The position numbers and the translations under genes are program-made. From Chrysopilus asiliformis (Eukaryota; Arthropoda; Insecta; Diptera; Rhagionidae), in contig OZ035960.1 in assembly GCA_964034945.1 (NCBI GenBank), forward strand, positions 52,942,706 through 53,006,705: DNA of 64,000 bases, in the 5' to 3' direction. Shown one piece after another: positions 1-11,859 of this stretch. The notes beneath the pieces were generated by a model. That model saw nothing but the letters and a program-made list of their open reading frames with translations, had not been told where the DNA came from and did not search any database. Within the stretch, counting starts at the first letter, position 1, and each line of letters opens with the position of its first letter.

Positions 1-455
1 CCGACAATCTTCAATATATCTGTGATATGCAACCATACAATTTAAGAGGTGGAGGAGATTTTAGAATACAAAGGTGCAACAAAACATCAACCCAGAATAT
101 GATCCTGCATAATGGCCTTTAAATTTTTAATGAATTGTCTAATTATAAATATTAAAGCTGAATCAAATTTTTGTTCTTTTAAAAAACAAATAGGAAAATT
201 TATTACAGAAAAATTCTAAATATGTACAAAATAAGAAAATGAAAATAATTAATAGATATTTAATTGATTAATTTGTAAAATCATTATAAATCTAAAAGTT
301 TCTTTTTAACTAATAAACAAACAAACATAATCTTTACATGAGTATTTATAAACTAAAGCAAACTATGCCAGCATTGAACAATGTTTCATATATTGAAAAC
401 AAAATTTTTACGCTGAAAATTTTGTGCGATTTTTTTTCTTTAATGTTGTTTTCAG
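1..455. other. AT-rich sequence, nothing recognised
   Basis: No open frame, repeat or RNA gene seen before the NAACG element. Confidence 0.6.
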
Positions 456-1560
456 GGATGGGAAACGTTATCGTAACGTAACGAAATAACGAAATAACGA
501 AATGATTTTCGGGCTATTTCTTCATAATTACGTTATAACGTTATAGAAATTAAATTCCGTTACAATAACGAAAAACGTAACGAAAAACGAAAAAAAAATA
601 TTACGTTTTTTCGTTATTTATTAATTTTTCCTTGTTTTGTTCAATATTATATTTTTGTGAAATTTTCCACAAAAGTTCATCAAGTAAGTATAACCCCACA
701 GACCTGCCACCTGCATCAAATATAATTAAAAATATTGGAGTAGTATTTTTAATCGTATTTTGATTCTAATGTAGGGGTCACATCTATCAGTTTTCCATCA
801 GTTTTTGGGAAATTGATGGGAAACTGATTGGTGTGAACGTTCGCGTTAGTCGCGTCAGTCGTATAGCATTAGAATAGAACCAAATATTATTTTTTGAACT
901 TAAGGCAATAATAATGCATACACAACACACACTCTGTCTTTATTATCCACCGGTATTTTTTGAACTTTACAATCAAAATTAATGGAAAATTTTGACAAAA
1001 AACTGTCAGTCGCAACTGATAGATGTGAACGCTTAACTGGATGTAAAAAACTGATGGAAAACTGACGAGTACCGTAACAGTCGCGACTGATGGAAAACTG
1101 ATAGATGTGGCCCTTACATAAATCGGATTTTGTTTTGGCCCGATTCCCTCTATTTCTGGAGATACGAAAAAGGAAATCTTTCAAGCAACTTTGTTGGTAT
1201 CGAAAATATTTTCTTTTTAGGAACTCCAGAAGTAGAGTGAATTTCGCGAAAGCTAAGTGCGACTCACTATTTTATCACTATTTTATTTTTTTTTTGTTTT
1301 TATTTGTATTTTCTTTTTGCTAAGTTTTATTATTTTTTATAGAATTTATTTTTATGGAAACTGAACTGAATTACTTTGTGACAAACTATTATTAAAGTGC
1401 GTTTTTTTGTTTTCAGTTTCCATACAATGTGTAACGAAATATAACGTAACGAAATGAAATTTTTTATCGTTACAAAACGAAATAACGTAACGAAATAAAA
1501 GTTCGATTTCGTTACGTAACGAAATGAAAAACGTTACGATTTTTTATTTCGTTTCTGGGG
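456..1560. mobile_element. NAACG-rich terminal-repeat element, copy A (hAT-like ends)
   Basis: Starts CAGGGATGGGAAACG and both ends are dense in CGTAACGAAAT/ATTTCGTTACG motifs that fold back on each other. The right end (CGTTTCTGGGG) is imperfect, and I could not find a clean target duplication. Related copies lie at 24395 and 42117, with remnants at 22310-22400 and 33490-33590. A 349-bp MITE is inserted in it at 770-1118. The CAGGG start suggests hAT. Confidence 0.55.
770..1118. mobile_element. PIF/Harbinger-like MITE with TAA target duplication
   Basis: 349 bp. The left end reads TGTAGGGGTCACATCTATCA and the right end, inverted, TGTAAGGGCCACATCTATCA; the similarity continues through CAGTTTTCCATCAG. 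TAA flanks both sides (767-769, 1119-1121). Copy C of the host repeat at 42420 shows the unoccupied site with one TAA, which proves the boundaries. Confidence 0.8.
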
Positions 1561-1904
1561 TTTTCTGGACCGCTTTTTAATTTTGGCTAAAAAATCGTAA
1601 AAAGATAACTTTTCCTGAAAATTTCAAAGCTTGAATTTGTAGTACGATAAATAACCTCTCTTTGGGTAACAGCAGTTCGGTCAAATTGTATTAAATTATA
1701 CAAGTTATATCAGTTGGCGCAAAAATGGCGTTTTTGCGATTTTGAAAAATTTCGGGGTATTGTAGACCACTTTGTAAATCGATTAAAAATGGAAAAATGT
1801 GATAGACAAACTTTTTTTTTTGATTCATATATTTATTATATAACAGACAAAGTGAAATGTATAGTGAAAAATTGCTATGAAAATCAGTCCGAAACGCAAT
1901 GTTC

Positions 1905-2441
1905 TCAAGTCCAGTAGCTTGCAGTCATTCCGGAGCATCCCAAGTGAACAGCTCGATCGCACACGTTGCAATGGATGGTATTTCGGCGGTTCATTTTTTT
2001 TTTTTTTGGCATATTTTTCTTACAAATTATGCAAAAACCGATGTCTTCTTCCACCTCACAATCGGTTGAATATGGTTGTTTCTTCTGTGGTGTCTTCGAT
2101 TTGCCACGATCTTTTTGCTTTTTCGATAATGGTTTACCGCCTTTCTTCTCCAATCTCTTTCGCTTCTTATCAGCCTTCTCACGAAGCTCATTTACAACCT
2201 CTGGCGATGTCAAAACGACCGATTTCATCATTACATTCAATAAATTCTTCATTACATCCACATCAGCAGTAGCAACGTCGATCTTCGCCTTATCAAAACT
2301 CGCGATATAGCGCATCAAATTAGTTTTTGGAATTTTGAACGCCGTTGAAACTTGCCGGAGTGAGATCTTGTGAATTTTCACCTGCTTCATCGCCTCCAAA
2401 ATATTGTCGAAATCAATTGATTTCTCCTTTTTAGCATAACG
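1905..2441 (-). pseudogene. Pogo/CENP-B-type transposase remnant (psq-like HTH joined to a zinc-ribbon/PHD-like end)
   Basis: Reading leftward from a 3' splice site (CTTTTTCAG ending at 2442), the frame starts RYAKKEKSIDFDNILEAM and then KISLRQVSTAFKIPKTNLMR. This is the psq/CENP-B-like helix-turn-helix found at the start of pogo-group transposases. About 60 residues of Lys-rich linker follow, then FCIICKKN...IHCNVCDRAVHLGC, a C-x2-C...C-x2-C...H-x2-C pattern typical of the C-terminal end of such proteins. The DDE catalytic core expected between them is absent. The frame stops at 1905-1907 just after ASYWT, before the final Cys pair expected. It is an internally deleted, non-autonomous copy. 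Confidence 0.6.
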
Positions 2442-2561
2442 CTGAAAAAGGTAAGTAAATGTAACCGAAATTCTCTACAGAAGAGAACTTAACCTCAACA
2501 TTGTATACTTGCATTTGAAAAATTATTATCGTACCAAAAAATTATTAGAAACTAGCTTGCA

Positions 2562-2755
2562 TACCCGTCGTTGCCGCGTTAAGCTTTTTGTCTAAGTTTT
2601 AGAATACGAAGAAAACCGGAAGGAACTTAAAAACTTTTTAATGGGTCTATGTTGGGGCTGGACCCCCGACGAACATCTATGCCAAATTTCAGGCCAATCG
2701 GTTCAGTAGTTTCCCCGCGAAAGAGTAACATAGCGCAAAAACTAATTTTCGTACG
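2562..2755. repeat. Dispersed repeat fragment
   Basis: ACTAGCTTGCATACCCGTCG start and an end containing GGCCAATCGGTTCAGTAG and GAAAGAGTAACA, wording typical of the 3' ends of insect SINE/LINE-like repeats. No boundaries or coding capacity seen. Confidence 0.35.
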
Positions 2756-3035
2756 GCATACAGACAACCAAGGTATGCTGTAAACTCAAATCTGACATTT
2801 CGTTGCTACGTCACTTGTGCCGATTAGTTCGTCAAGTTCAGAAGGAATTTTGTGTTGTGGATGGTTATTTAAATTTTTGTGCGATCTAAATAAGATATTT
2901 GTAAATTAGTGGACTGATTGCATTAAATAGTGATCAATAAACATAAAAATTAATTAAAAAAAGTCGGCACAAATGACGTCACACCTGACTATCAAAAGTT
3001 TATGGCATACCTACCTTGGTTGTCTCTATGCCGTG
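2752..3035. mobile_element. hAT-type MITE, older copy
   Basis: Inverted ends TACGGCATACAGACAACCAA and, from the right, CACGGCATAGAGACAACCAA; the interior is nearly identical to 63424-63704. No target duplication is visible, so the flanks have decayed or this copy moved by duplication. Confidence 0.6.
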
Positions 3036-3039
3036 CAAC

Positions 3040-4160
3040 GAAACGACGAAACGATGACAATTGCGAACAGATTGCTTTGAGAACTTCCATACATTTCTCT
3101 AACGGCTCTCAACATATTTCAAATTATGAAAAAAATACACATAACCAAATTCAATTTAAATAAAGTTTGATGAATTTTTTCCTTTAACGGGAAAACCGTA
3201 TCTTTAACGGTTCTGAATTCGCTTCACCGAGTAATTTTCTTTTCTTTTTTTTTTGAAACGTGAAAAAAGAGCTAATTTTAAATGGGTGTCACCAAAATCA
3301 CAAATATGGACGTATGTAATGCATAAATAGCCATACCTATATAATCATAACTACCAGTCAAAATTACTACGCAATCATTTAATATTCGTTAATATTATAG
3401 GCCCAATTTACAACTGCACCTTGGCTCCCACTTTGTCATCATTACAATCTCATCAGCCATTAGACATTGAGTGTTATACATTTAGGCATTTGAAATTTCT
3501 TTGTATTTGAATTGTTGGGTCGACATACAAGGCTCTAAATTAAGTTAGTTTACCAGGGAACATTAACATCCCACTTAATTGTCGTCATTAGTTAAAGTAC
3601 AAATGTTTGGCAATAATCGTTACAATTTACTTCGGAATGTTTTTTAATGGGTTTATAAGCTAATTAAAGCTTTTAAGTGAATGAGGTACCCTTCTTTTAT
3701 AGCGTCCCTTTTATCAATTCTTGGTCCTATTTGAAAATTTCCTTCTGATAAATGGGATCTTCTACCAGAATTTTAGATGAGCCAAAGTTTTGATTTGTTC
3801 TCCACGAATCTGTCGCCCGTATATACACATGAACTCAGATAACTGTTGCTTTCGACCGGAAAGTTTTCACTTTGACTAATAATTACTTAAGTGTTAATTA
3901 CTCTTTGAAACCACACATGACCAAAATTTCGTATCAATAGTTAGCTCAGTTCATGATACCTATACATGTTACTGGAAGGTCAAAATTAAAAATCTTTAGC
4001 ACCTTATAAATTCGTTCGTGATTCTCTATATGAAAATTAATGATTTACTCGATGTCCATATTTTAGGTTGTTATTAAAAGAATACAAATATGCTAAGTAC
4101 AGATCGTCATTCCACTCTTCATGGAAAAAATGTATTGACAACCCCAACCAACAAACAGGC
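3040..4160. other. Non-coding, nothing recognised
   Basis: Low-complexity AT-rich DNA between the older hAT MITE and the SINE; no frame over 60 codons. Confidence 0.6.
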
Positions 4161-4175
4161 GTATGATAGACCTAT

Positions 4176-4514
4176 CATCATCATCCTCGGCGCTACAACT
4201 CTCGAAGAGCCTGGTCCTCCTTAATTGAGGTTTCATAACTATTTCCTCCCTGCTTCGCACCTACAGTTTTTACATGGATTGCAAAGCAAACCATGGATGA
4301 ATTACAACATTTGTAAGGTTTTTACGTTGCAACCCATCAACAGCAGAGGCCGTGATAGCAATATGATGTCGTTAACACCAAGCGGCAACTATAATTACTC
4401 ATTTCGTAAAACAAGTTGAATGGACTTGAATCACAGCTTGCCACAGCCGGAAATTGAACCACCGACCTCCGGAATACGGGCCAAGTGCTTTACCACTTGG
4501 ACTACGCTGGAATT
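4176..4514 (-). mobile_element. tRNA-derived SINE with 12-bp target duplication
   Basis: On the minus strand it begins CCAGCGTAGTCCAAGTGGTA (A-box-like) and carries GGTTCAATTTCC (B-box-like) about 40 bp on. It ends CGCCGAGGATGATGATG, a short TGA-type tail. TGATAGACCTAT flanks both sides (4164-4175 and 4515-4526), the signature of reverse-transcriptase-driven insertion. A second copy is at 9399-9722. Confidence 0.75.
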
Positions 4515-4529
4515 TGATAGACCTATACC

Positions 4530-7049
4530 AGCGAAAATTCAACTTGTTATCTATTCTACGATAAAAATCTCGGATTGTTGTTTATTTGGGCTTGTCGGTC
4601 GTTTTATAAATTTATAGAAATTAAATTAAAATTTCTTTTTCCCGCTTTTTTCAACTTACATTAATCATAAAAGTTTCGGAAATGACATCATTCAAAACTA
4701 AGTGCTGCAGAGTCAAAAAAAAATTGTTTTAAACAATAGTTGATCAAAACCATTCAAATGTAAGTCAAACGACTTTTCTCATTACAATTTTTATCATTTT
4801 TTTACAAATGAACTGTCTACAATCTGAAGTAACGGTATTAAAACCTAAAAAAATATGTATTTTATCGTGCTCTGTAACTTTCTTATTAAAATGAAACTCT
4901 ATAACGTCTGTAGCATCGTCAATATCAATCAAATGAAGAACTCTTATAATAAAGAACTAAATGAGATCGTCTAATACGATTAAATGACATCATTAGTTGT
5001 TATCTTGCTCGGTGACTTTGCATAACAAAAACGGACAGCTCATTTTGATGTACTAAAAAGCATACCAATCGATAGACAAATGTGTAGGTAGATTTCATAT
5101 ACAAACTTAGTACCAATTGCCCTATTGTTCTACATCAAAATGCAAAAAAAAGAATTTAAAAAACATATCTAAAGAAAAATAACAAGAAAAACTGAAATTG
5201 GACTGCATTTCAACAAATCAATTTCAAAAGGCAGATAAAAAAACTTCTCGTCTTGAAATACATGCAAAAGATGTCGACCGAAATTAGTTTTTTTCACAGA
5301 AAATATCTTCATTTTAGAGAAGGAAAAAGAATTGAGAAATAAAGAGTCCATTGATGAATAATCAATAGTTTCCATTTGATTTCGATGAAGATATTCAAAT
5401 GAGCTCGCCAGCGACTGAATGACTCTATTGAAAAGGACATTTTTTTCCACCATTGGAAGAAATTCCACTTCAATATTTTCTCCAAGGTCTGTCGTAATTT
5501 CGACCACAGCAAAAGTGAGCATCTTTAAATGGAATAAAAAATGAATGTAATTAAGGGCAGGACAAGGACCCAATCTAAAACAAATTAAGAAAGGGTTCTA
5601 TTCTAGTCGCAACATCTCATGATGTCCAGATCCCAGTATATCTGGTCGGGAATCAGAGTACCCATTAACAGGATACATTTACTCTCTCATTGACCTAAAT
5701 GTGGAACAAGTGCAAAAACGAGGACATGTGCCAAAAGTCCCTTATAACAGTCATTTACATACTATACGTTCACATTTATGTCTAAGTTTGTCGTCGTCGT
5801 CGATGCTGGTCGTCCCTTTACTTTTCAAAAACTACGTAGACGTGCAATTTGTATGTATATACAGACAGCCAGTACCAAAGAAGCATAAGGTAAGCTAAGT
5901 CAAATATATTCCTAGATTCATCCTTGTTAAGCACAATCTACATTTCATATCTATACATCCATACAACTAAACTAAACAGTATAAAGAGATCGTCTTCAGG
6001 TCGTGTGTAAACATATGTAGAATGCATACGTTTTATACTCGTAAATATACCTGTAAAGTCATATATACCTCTACATATATATGGACACAGTTAGTGTGAA
6101 TATAATAAAATTCTGATAAAAAATTTAGCAACGATTTGTTCAATATCTCTTTCTCGCTCAGAATCCCTAAAATTTTTGGGGTTAGGAACCGAATTTCGAA
6201 TTCACCGGGCGTACTTCTAATATCTCCGGGATTTTCAGCTTCGTTGGATTTTACTGCTCAAAATAATAAAACTGCGAAAGTGTGTTAGATACATTCGAAA
6301 CTTTGTTGTGAACACCATTTATAGAAGGATAAGATACGATTCCGTACAACTAGATACAAGGATACGAAAATCTTTACTATCAACGTTGAAAATCTTTACT
6401 GATCTGTCTACCTATCGTTTTATAGGTGTGTGTACATATCGTATCACCAAAAATTTGAGAACGATGAAAATATGCTTCTCTGAATTTCACTAAACTTAAT
6501 TTGCACCATGATAATGATGTTAGTTCATAGTTGAAGAAAATGTTTCATTCTTTTGAATTGGCTTGTTCCTATGGGATGATACCATAAAAGCACCTTGAAT
6601 TCTTACAGCGGCGACGACAGCAGCAATAATAAATGTTTGAAAACACAATAATTAATATGTGAAAAATTACGCAAACTTTTGATTTTTTTTTCAATTGTAC
6701 TCCAAAATCAAATGTTTTTCATTTGAATTTAAAGAGAAAGTTGTAAAAACAAACACCAACCATTAATTTTAAATGCAGGTATTTGATTTAAATGCACCAA
6801 TCAGTTAATTTGACTGCCTGCCAAACCGCATTTTCTTAAGTCATCCCAATCAAAACAAATAACCGAGCACTAATTTTAAATGTATATGCAATAATATCGC
6901 AGCTATTAACAATGGCGAATAGAAAAGGGAACGAGAGACAATCATTATCGTCGTTAGTGTCACACACAAATATTTTTTTTTTTGTTTTTTGTATGCAGAA
7001 TATCAGAGATGGCGATATTGCTTTTCCTAGTTTTAGGGACAAGATCTTC
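4530..7049. other. Non-coding, one unassigned 134-codon frame
   Basis: A minus frame at 5169-5573 is the longest here. It matches no family I know, lacks splice or promoter context and is probably chance. A short GTCGTCGTCGTC run is at 5790. The rest is featureless. Confidence 0.5.
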
Positions 7050-7057
7050 ATCTAGAA

Positions 7058-7407
7058 CAGGGGTCGGAAATAGGCGGCCCACGGTCTATAATAAATGGAC
7101 CGCAAAAAATATTTTCTTTAATTCTGGTTTCCCGCACATAATACCCCGCATACGAACGAAAACGTTTTTTGCGAATAGCTCAAGACAATTTCTCTCATTA
7201 AACTATTCAAGTATAAAATTTTATTATTATTATGAAACTTTATAGTTTATATTATCTTCTATTAAATAATTTACCTTAAACAGCTTAAACTGTGTTTTTA
7301 ATACAAAAATCAATAAATTTATTAATTAATGTTTAAGTTTTCTTTGGACCTTGAAATTTTTTTTTCTAATTATCCGGACCTTCATAGAAACTAATTGCCG
7401 ACCCCTA
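7058..7407. mobile_element. hAT-type MITE with 8-bp target duplication
   Basis: 350 bp, starting CAGGGGTCGGAAATAGGCGG and ending TTGCCGACCCCTA. The eight bases ATCTAGAA are repeated exactly on both sides (7050-7057, 7408-7415). CAGGG termini with an 8-bp duplication are diagnostic of hAT. The interior is AT-rich with no transposase. Confidence 0.85.
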
Positions 7408-7462
7408 ATCTAGAAATTAGTTTGAGTTAATTTTCGTCAGATTTTTTCTGCCTGTATTTAAA

Positions 7463-7745
7463 TTTTTATACCCGTATGGTGAAACCAAAGGGTATATTAG
7501 ATTTGCCTTACCGTTTGTAACGCCAAGATCCCGTCATCACACAAAAAAATGAATTACACCAGTGTGTAGAATGATAAAAAAAATTGAATTTCGCATGTCC
7601 GTCCGTCTGTCCGTCCGTCCGTCCGTCTGTGGCGCGGATTGCAGGCGCACGGATTGAGCTAGAGACTTGAAGTTTTGCGCAGATTCGTTTTTCGTAAAAT
7701 GCTAAGTCCGTTTATGGGCAAAAATGGACTATTAGGGGGGGTACC
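7463..7745 (+). repeat. Dispersed TATACCCGTATGGTG repeat, copy 1
   Basis: Begins TATACCCGTATGGTGAAACC, then CCTTACCGTTTGTAACGCC, a GTCCGTCCGTCTGTCCGTCC tract and GGCGCGGATTGCAGGCGCAC. Similar GTCCGTC-containing dispersed sequences are familiar from fly genomes. Four copies are in the window: this one and 52470-52975 on plus, 14420-14975 and 56222-56700 on minus. No ORF. Confidence 0.65.
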
Positions 7746-8486
7746 AACTTGAAATTAATATTAAGTGATACCACAAATACATCCTATCAACATACACTAA
7801 TAATAAAGAAAAAAAGAGAATAAACAAGAAGAGAGGTTACTTTGTTCTGTCATCGCTGCTTTCTCTGACAAAAAAATAATCATTTGGTTTAAATACGTTT
7901 CATTCAAATCAAATACAAACAAAACCGTTGGCGCTAATTTTCCGTCATTTTTTATTTGATTCAACTGCTTCTTCGTTGAATGACAATTTACCTTCAGTGT
8001 AATATTAAAATGATTTTAGTTTATTAACCGACTTCCAAAAAGGAAAAGGTTCTCAATACGACTCCTATGCGTTTTTTTATGTATTTATAATTTATAAGAA
8101 AATGCTTAGAGGTTACCTCCAAAGATACAATACTTTATATACTACTATCTACAGTCATACATACATATATACTATTTATTATTCAGTTTGCGGATTAAGT
8201 TCTGAATTTTAAAATTTAATTTAGGAAGCAAAGATTAAGGGGTACGAATTATGTATGATGTGTAGACTAGGATATAGAAGAGATACCAAAAGTAAATAAA
8301 CATACCATGAGACTTCTTATAGGTGAAAGGAAAACCCTAAGGAATCAAAATAATTTGTGTCTTCAAAAAGTTTCCGGCTCTTAGAAGTTTGGATCGTATT
8401 TTCTAAGTTAAAAAACGAAAAACGAAAACTATCTATAGGTATATAAAAATCCCATTTTTCTATCTAATTAAAATTTTTCCCTAATA

Positions 8487-8588
8487 CCGTGAAACCTATA
8501 TAAGCCGAATCCTTGAATAAATCAGAAACTTGTATAAGTCCGACAAATTTACTGGTCCCGTGTGAGTCCGGCTTATAAAGGTTTACTA
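8487..8588. mobile_element. Short pogo/Tigger-like MITE
   Basis: About 100 bp whose ends CCGTGAAACCTATATAAGCC and, inverted, GTAAACCTTTATAAGCCGG match imperfectly; TA on both sides. Too short to encode anything. Confidence 0.4.
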
Positions 8589-8702
8589 TATTCCGTTTTT
8601 ACGCTGATTTCATTTTTACACTGACTAATGACTAAAAATAGGTTCAATTCAATTGTTCTCTATGTGTCTGTTTGTGCCCGCATCACGCAAAAGCGGATGG
8701 AT

Positions 8703-8899
8703 GGAGCATTCACGGTACTCAACAGTAGAGAGATTACTCATCATAACTACTGATCGGACGCCATTTTTTGTATCGAAAAATTTCTGCGATACTTTTCTGC
8801 TCAACCGATGAGTGCAGAATTTTGACGTTTAATGTATCGAGACATTCACGAGAACTCATCGAGATTTACTCAACCGTTGAGTACCGTGAATGCGCCCAT
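8703..8899. mobile_element. Fold-back MITE with GCATTCACGGTACTCAAC ends
   Basis: GGAGCATTCACGGTACTCAA on the left and, inverted from the right, GGGCGCATTCACGGTACTCA. About 197 bp, no ORF, target duplication not resolved. Confidence 0.5.
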
Positions 8900-9398
8900 T
8901 GGCTGCGTTCAGACGAGGTTGAAACTGGTTGACTTCACCAAGTTTCCACTCGATTTTACGGGCCAGACGCTATCGGGTGTATGCGGGGAATTCACCTGCT
9001 GGCTAGGCCGGGTGAACTTGGTTGAAAACACATACACACATAGAATTCAATGGTGGGGGTTCAGAATATAAATTTGCGTGACTTTTCCATACATCATATT
9101 CCCATCGGAGTGACTGTTGACGTGTTAAAGCTTTACTATTTTTTTAGAAAACGGAGTGGTGAAGGGAAAGCAAAGCAAAAAGGAAGAACTGTGATTGCGT
9201 TTGTTTAAATTTACAATATCTTATGGAAAAAAAACATAAAGCCATCGACGACAGGTCCAAAGCTAATTTTCGTCACATGGTTTGAGGCAGAATTTTTTTT
9301 AATTTAATTTTTTTCTTTTTGAAGTTATTTTTTGTTAAATTTAATATATTTTTATTTGTTTATTTTTAAAGGCTATTAAACATATTTTGGACTGTATT

Positions 9399-9722
9399 TC
9401 ATCATCATCCTCCTCGGCGTTACAACTCTCGAAGAGCCTGGGCCACTTCAATGGAGGTTTCGTAACAATTTTCTTCCCTGCCTCGCACCTACAGCTTTTT
9501 ACATGAATTGCGAACCATGGATGATTTACAACATTTGTAAGGTTTTTTTACGTTGCGACGAATCAACAGCAAAGGCCATGATATTCCAAATGTATAGAAG
9601 AGACCGATAATGTCGTTAACACCAAGCGGCAACTATCACTACTCACTTCGTAAAGCAAGTTGAGTGGTCTAGAATCACTAGAATAGGTCGGAAACTTTAC
9701 CACTTGGACTACGCTGGGATTT
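9399..9722 (-). mobile_element. tRNA-derived SINE, second copy (degraded head)
   Basis: Same family as 4176-4514: minus strand begins CCAGCGTAGTCCAAGTGGTA and ends CGCCGAGGAGGATGATGATG. Part of the B-box region present in the first copy is deleted (CACTAGAATAGGTCGGAAAC replaces it). No target duplication seen. Confidence 0.65.
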
Positions 9723-10196
9723 TAAGGAGTAACAAAAAATCTGATATGTTCAATGGTACGGAACAGCTATTCAAATTAGAAATCTAAACACTGTTTATGT
9801 CTAAAAACTTTCAAAATAGCTGTGTTAGAGCTATAGTACACCAAGCCCGATACGTCGTCGTAATGTGGGATTTTTACATGCAGCCTAATAAATTTTCACG
9901 TGTTTGCTTTTGCAAAGAACCCTTATTTGCAAAATATTTATTTGTTCTTAAGTTTTTCTTTGTTGCTCAAATACAAATCTTTTGATGCGTAACTTTTTTG
10001 GCTGTCATTAACACTAGATTGCCCAAGCAAGTCATTTTGACTGCTTTTTAATTTCAATCAGAAAAACAATTATGTATATAATGACACAATTTGTTAGAAT
10101 TTTGTGACTTTTTGTACAACATATAAATGCGTTTATTAATAATTGTAGTTACCTCCCCCCTCCTTCTGGTATATATACATATATGTGTTATACCTA

Positions 10197-11752
10197 CAGC
10201 CTTGGCCAAAAGTATTGAGCACCCATGATATATGGCAAAATAACCGTTATATTTAGATGGAGTCAAATAAAAATAGTTTTAGTAGAAGTTAATCGTTTAT
10301 TGTATGATAAAAATTTAATATTTTGTGGGGCCACCCTTCGCCTTTATAACGGCAGCGACCCTCTTAGGCATGGATGTGACGAGTTTCTTACATGCATCGC
10401 TGCTTATCGCGCTCCACTCTTCTTCGAGGTGCCTTTTTAAATCTTCTTTTGACGAAATTTGATGTGCCCGCACCTTACGCTTTAGTATAGCCCATAAATG
10501 TTCTATGGGGTTTAAATCCATAGACTGCGAAGGCCACTCTAAAACATCGACGCAATTTTCTTCAAACCAATTCTTTGTTTCGGTGGATTTATGTCATGGT
10601 GCGTTGTCTTGCTGAAACTTTACGCCATCCATGTTTGTATCTCCAAAAATGCATGAAAACGACGCCATAAGTGTAGTTTTGAGCACATTTATGTATTTTT
10701 TGGAGTTCATTTTGCCTTCACATACGAACATTTCACCAACTCCAGATCCAGCCATGCAGCCCCAAACCATTATACTGCCACCCCCGTATTTTACGGTTGG
10801 TACAACGCATTCGACATTATACTCTTCGCCTATTCGGCGGCGGACATACGATGCACCGGGTGTCCCGAAAACCTAAAAAATAATGAAAAAACATGATTTA
10901 TAAACCGTTGGATTTTACTACACTACACATATTTATCGGGTCGAAAATAATGTTTTTCTACAGAAAAAGGAATTATTTTACTCCCCTGAAAGTTTGATTC
11001 GTCCGACCATAGAATATTTGACCAATCTTGCTCGGTTAAACTTTTGTGTTTTAGAGCCCATTGGAAGCGAGCCTTTTTGTTTTTTTCGGAAAGCCACGGC
11101 TTCTTCCTGGCTTTGCAGCCTTTTAGACCAGCTTTCTGCAGTCTTATTCGTGTCGTCCTGGCAGATATTGGCTTTTTAATTGTTACTGAAAAATCAGCAG
11201 CGAGCTCGAAAGACGTTTTTCTCCTATTTTTCAGTGAATCCCTTACTAATATTCTGTCTTCACGATCTATAGTAAGTTGTTTTCGTCCAGATCTGTGTGT
11301 ATTTTTATGCAATCCAGTCTTCTCGAACCGTTCGATAACATATTGCACAGCTCGACGCGAACATTTAACGGTTTTGGAAATTTCCACTTGGGACTTGCCT
11401 TGCTGCTTCAAAAGTTGAATTTCTACCCGCTGTTGCAATGTCAGTTCTCTTTTTTTCGCCATATTTACATTAAAATATTTAATTTATTGAAAAAAAATCA
11501 CTTCAAGGCACTACACAACTGTATGTCTTCACAGCGAGCTGAGAAAGCGAACTAATCGGATATCAAAAAACACCACAAAAGCAAATTTTTAAGGTTCTAG
11601 ATGTTTTGTTACTAACCAGCCACTTGACTATTGTTTAAATTTTATTTTTTAGATGCCGACAAAACTTTAATAAACAATACGATTGATTTGGAGCATCAGA
11701 TTTTGTATATTAGTAAAATTTACAGGGTGCTCAATACTTTTGGCCAAGGCTG
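10197..11752 (-). mobile_element. Tc1-like transposon, 1556 bp
   Basis: Inverted ends CAGCCTTGGCCAAAAGTATTG continuing to GAGCACCC on both sides; TA target duplication (10195-10196, 11753-11754). It contains one transposase reading on minus. The ends look intact, but the transposase is disabled, so it could move only with help from another copy. Confidence 0.9.
10315..11462 (-). pseudogene. Tc1 transposase (DD34E) with broken splice donor and one nonsense codon
   Basis: The frame starts at 11462 (MAKKRELTLQQRVEIQLLKQ) with the paired helix-turn-helix region and reaches the first catalytic Asp in LWSDESNF. It resumes at 10872 with VFGTPGASYVRRRIGEEYN, MVWGCM, QQDNAP (second Asp) and MDLNPIEHLW (Glu, 34 residues on), ending GGPTKY. 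Between them, 10873-10985 has an intron-like acceptor (ATTATTTTTTAG) and a donor reading CAG/GGGAGT where CAG/GTGAGT would be expected. Removing those 113 bp keeps the frame and gives about 344 codons, the normal Tc1 size. A TGA (10596-10594) lies just after QQDNAP. Without splicing the first exon runs into TAG at 10925. Confidence 0.8.
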
Positions 11753-11859
11753 TATATTGCCAAAAGCAGTCAATTTGACTGCTTGACTTCCTTGGGCAAT
11801 CTAGTGTTAACAATTGTGCAATCCTTCAATGCTTTTGGTATACCTGTTTTGCTCATATA

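Larger units (their letters stand above)
10012..11806. mobile_element. piggyBac-like MITE (TTAA-flanked), split by a Tc1 insertion
   Basis: Ends CACTAGATTGCCCAAGCAAG and, inverted, CACTAGATTGCCCAAGGAAG, with TTAA on both sides (10008-10011, 11807-11810) as in piggyBac-type elements. Subterminal GACTGC/GCAGTC motifs also mirror. Without the nested Tc1 (10197-11752) the element would be about 240 bp. Confidence 0.75.

Noticed and set aside
5169..5573. 134-codon minus frame
   Set aside because: No family resemblance, AT-biased composition, no splice or promoter evidence.
8894..9030. Possible further MITE beginning GGCTGCGTTCAGACGAGG
   Set aside because: Only one end could be found; no partner or target duplication.
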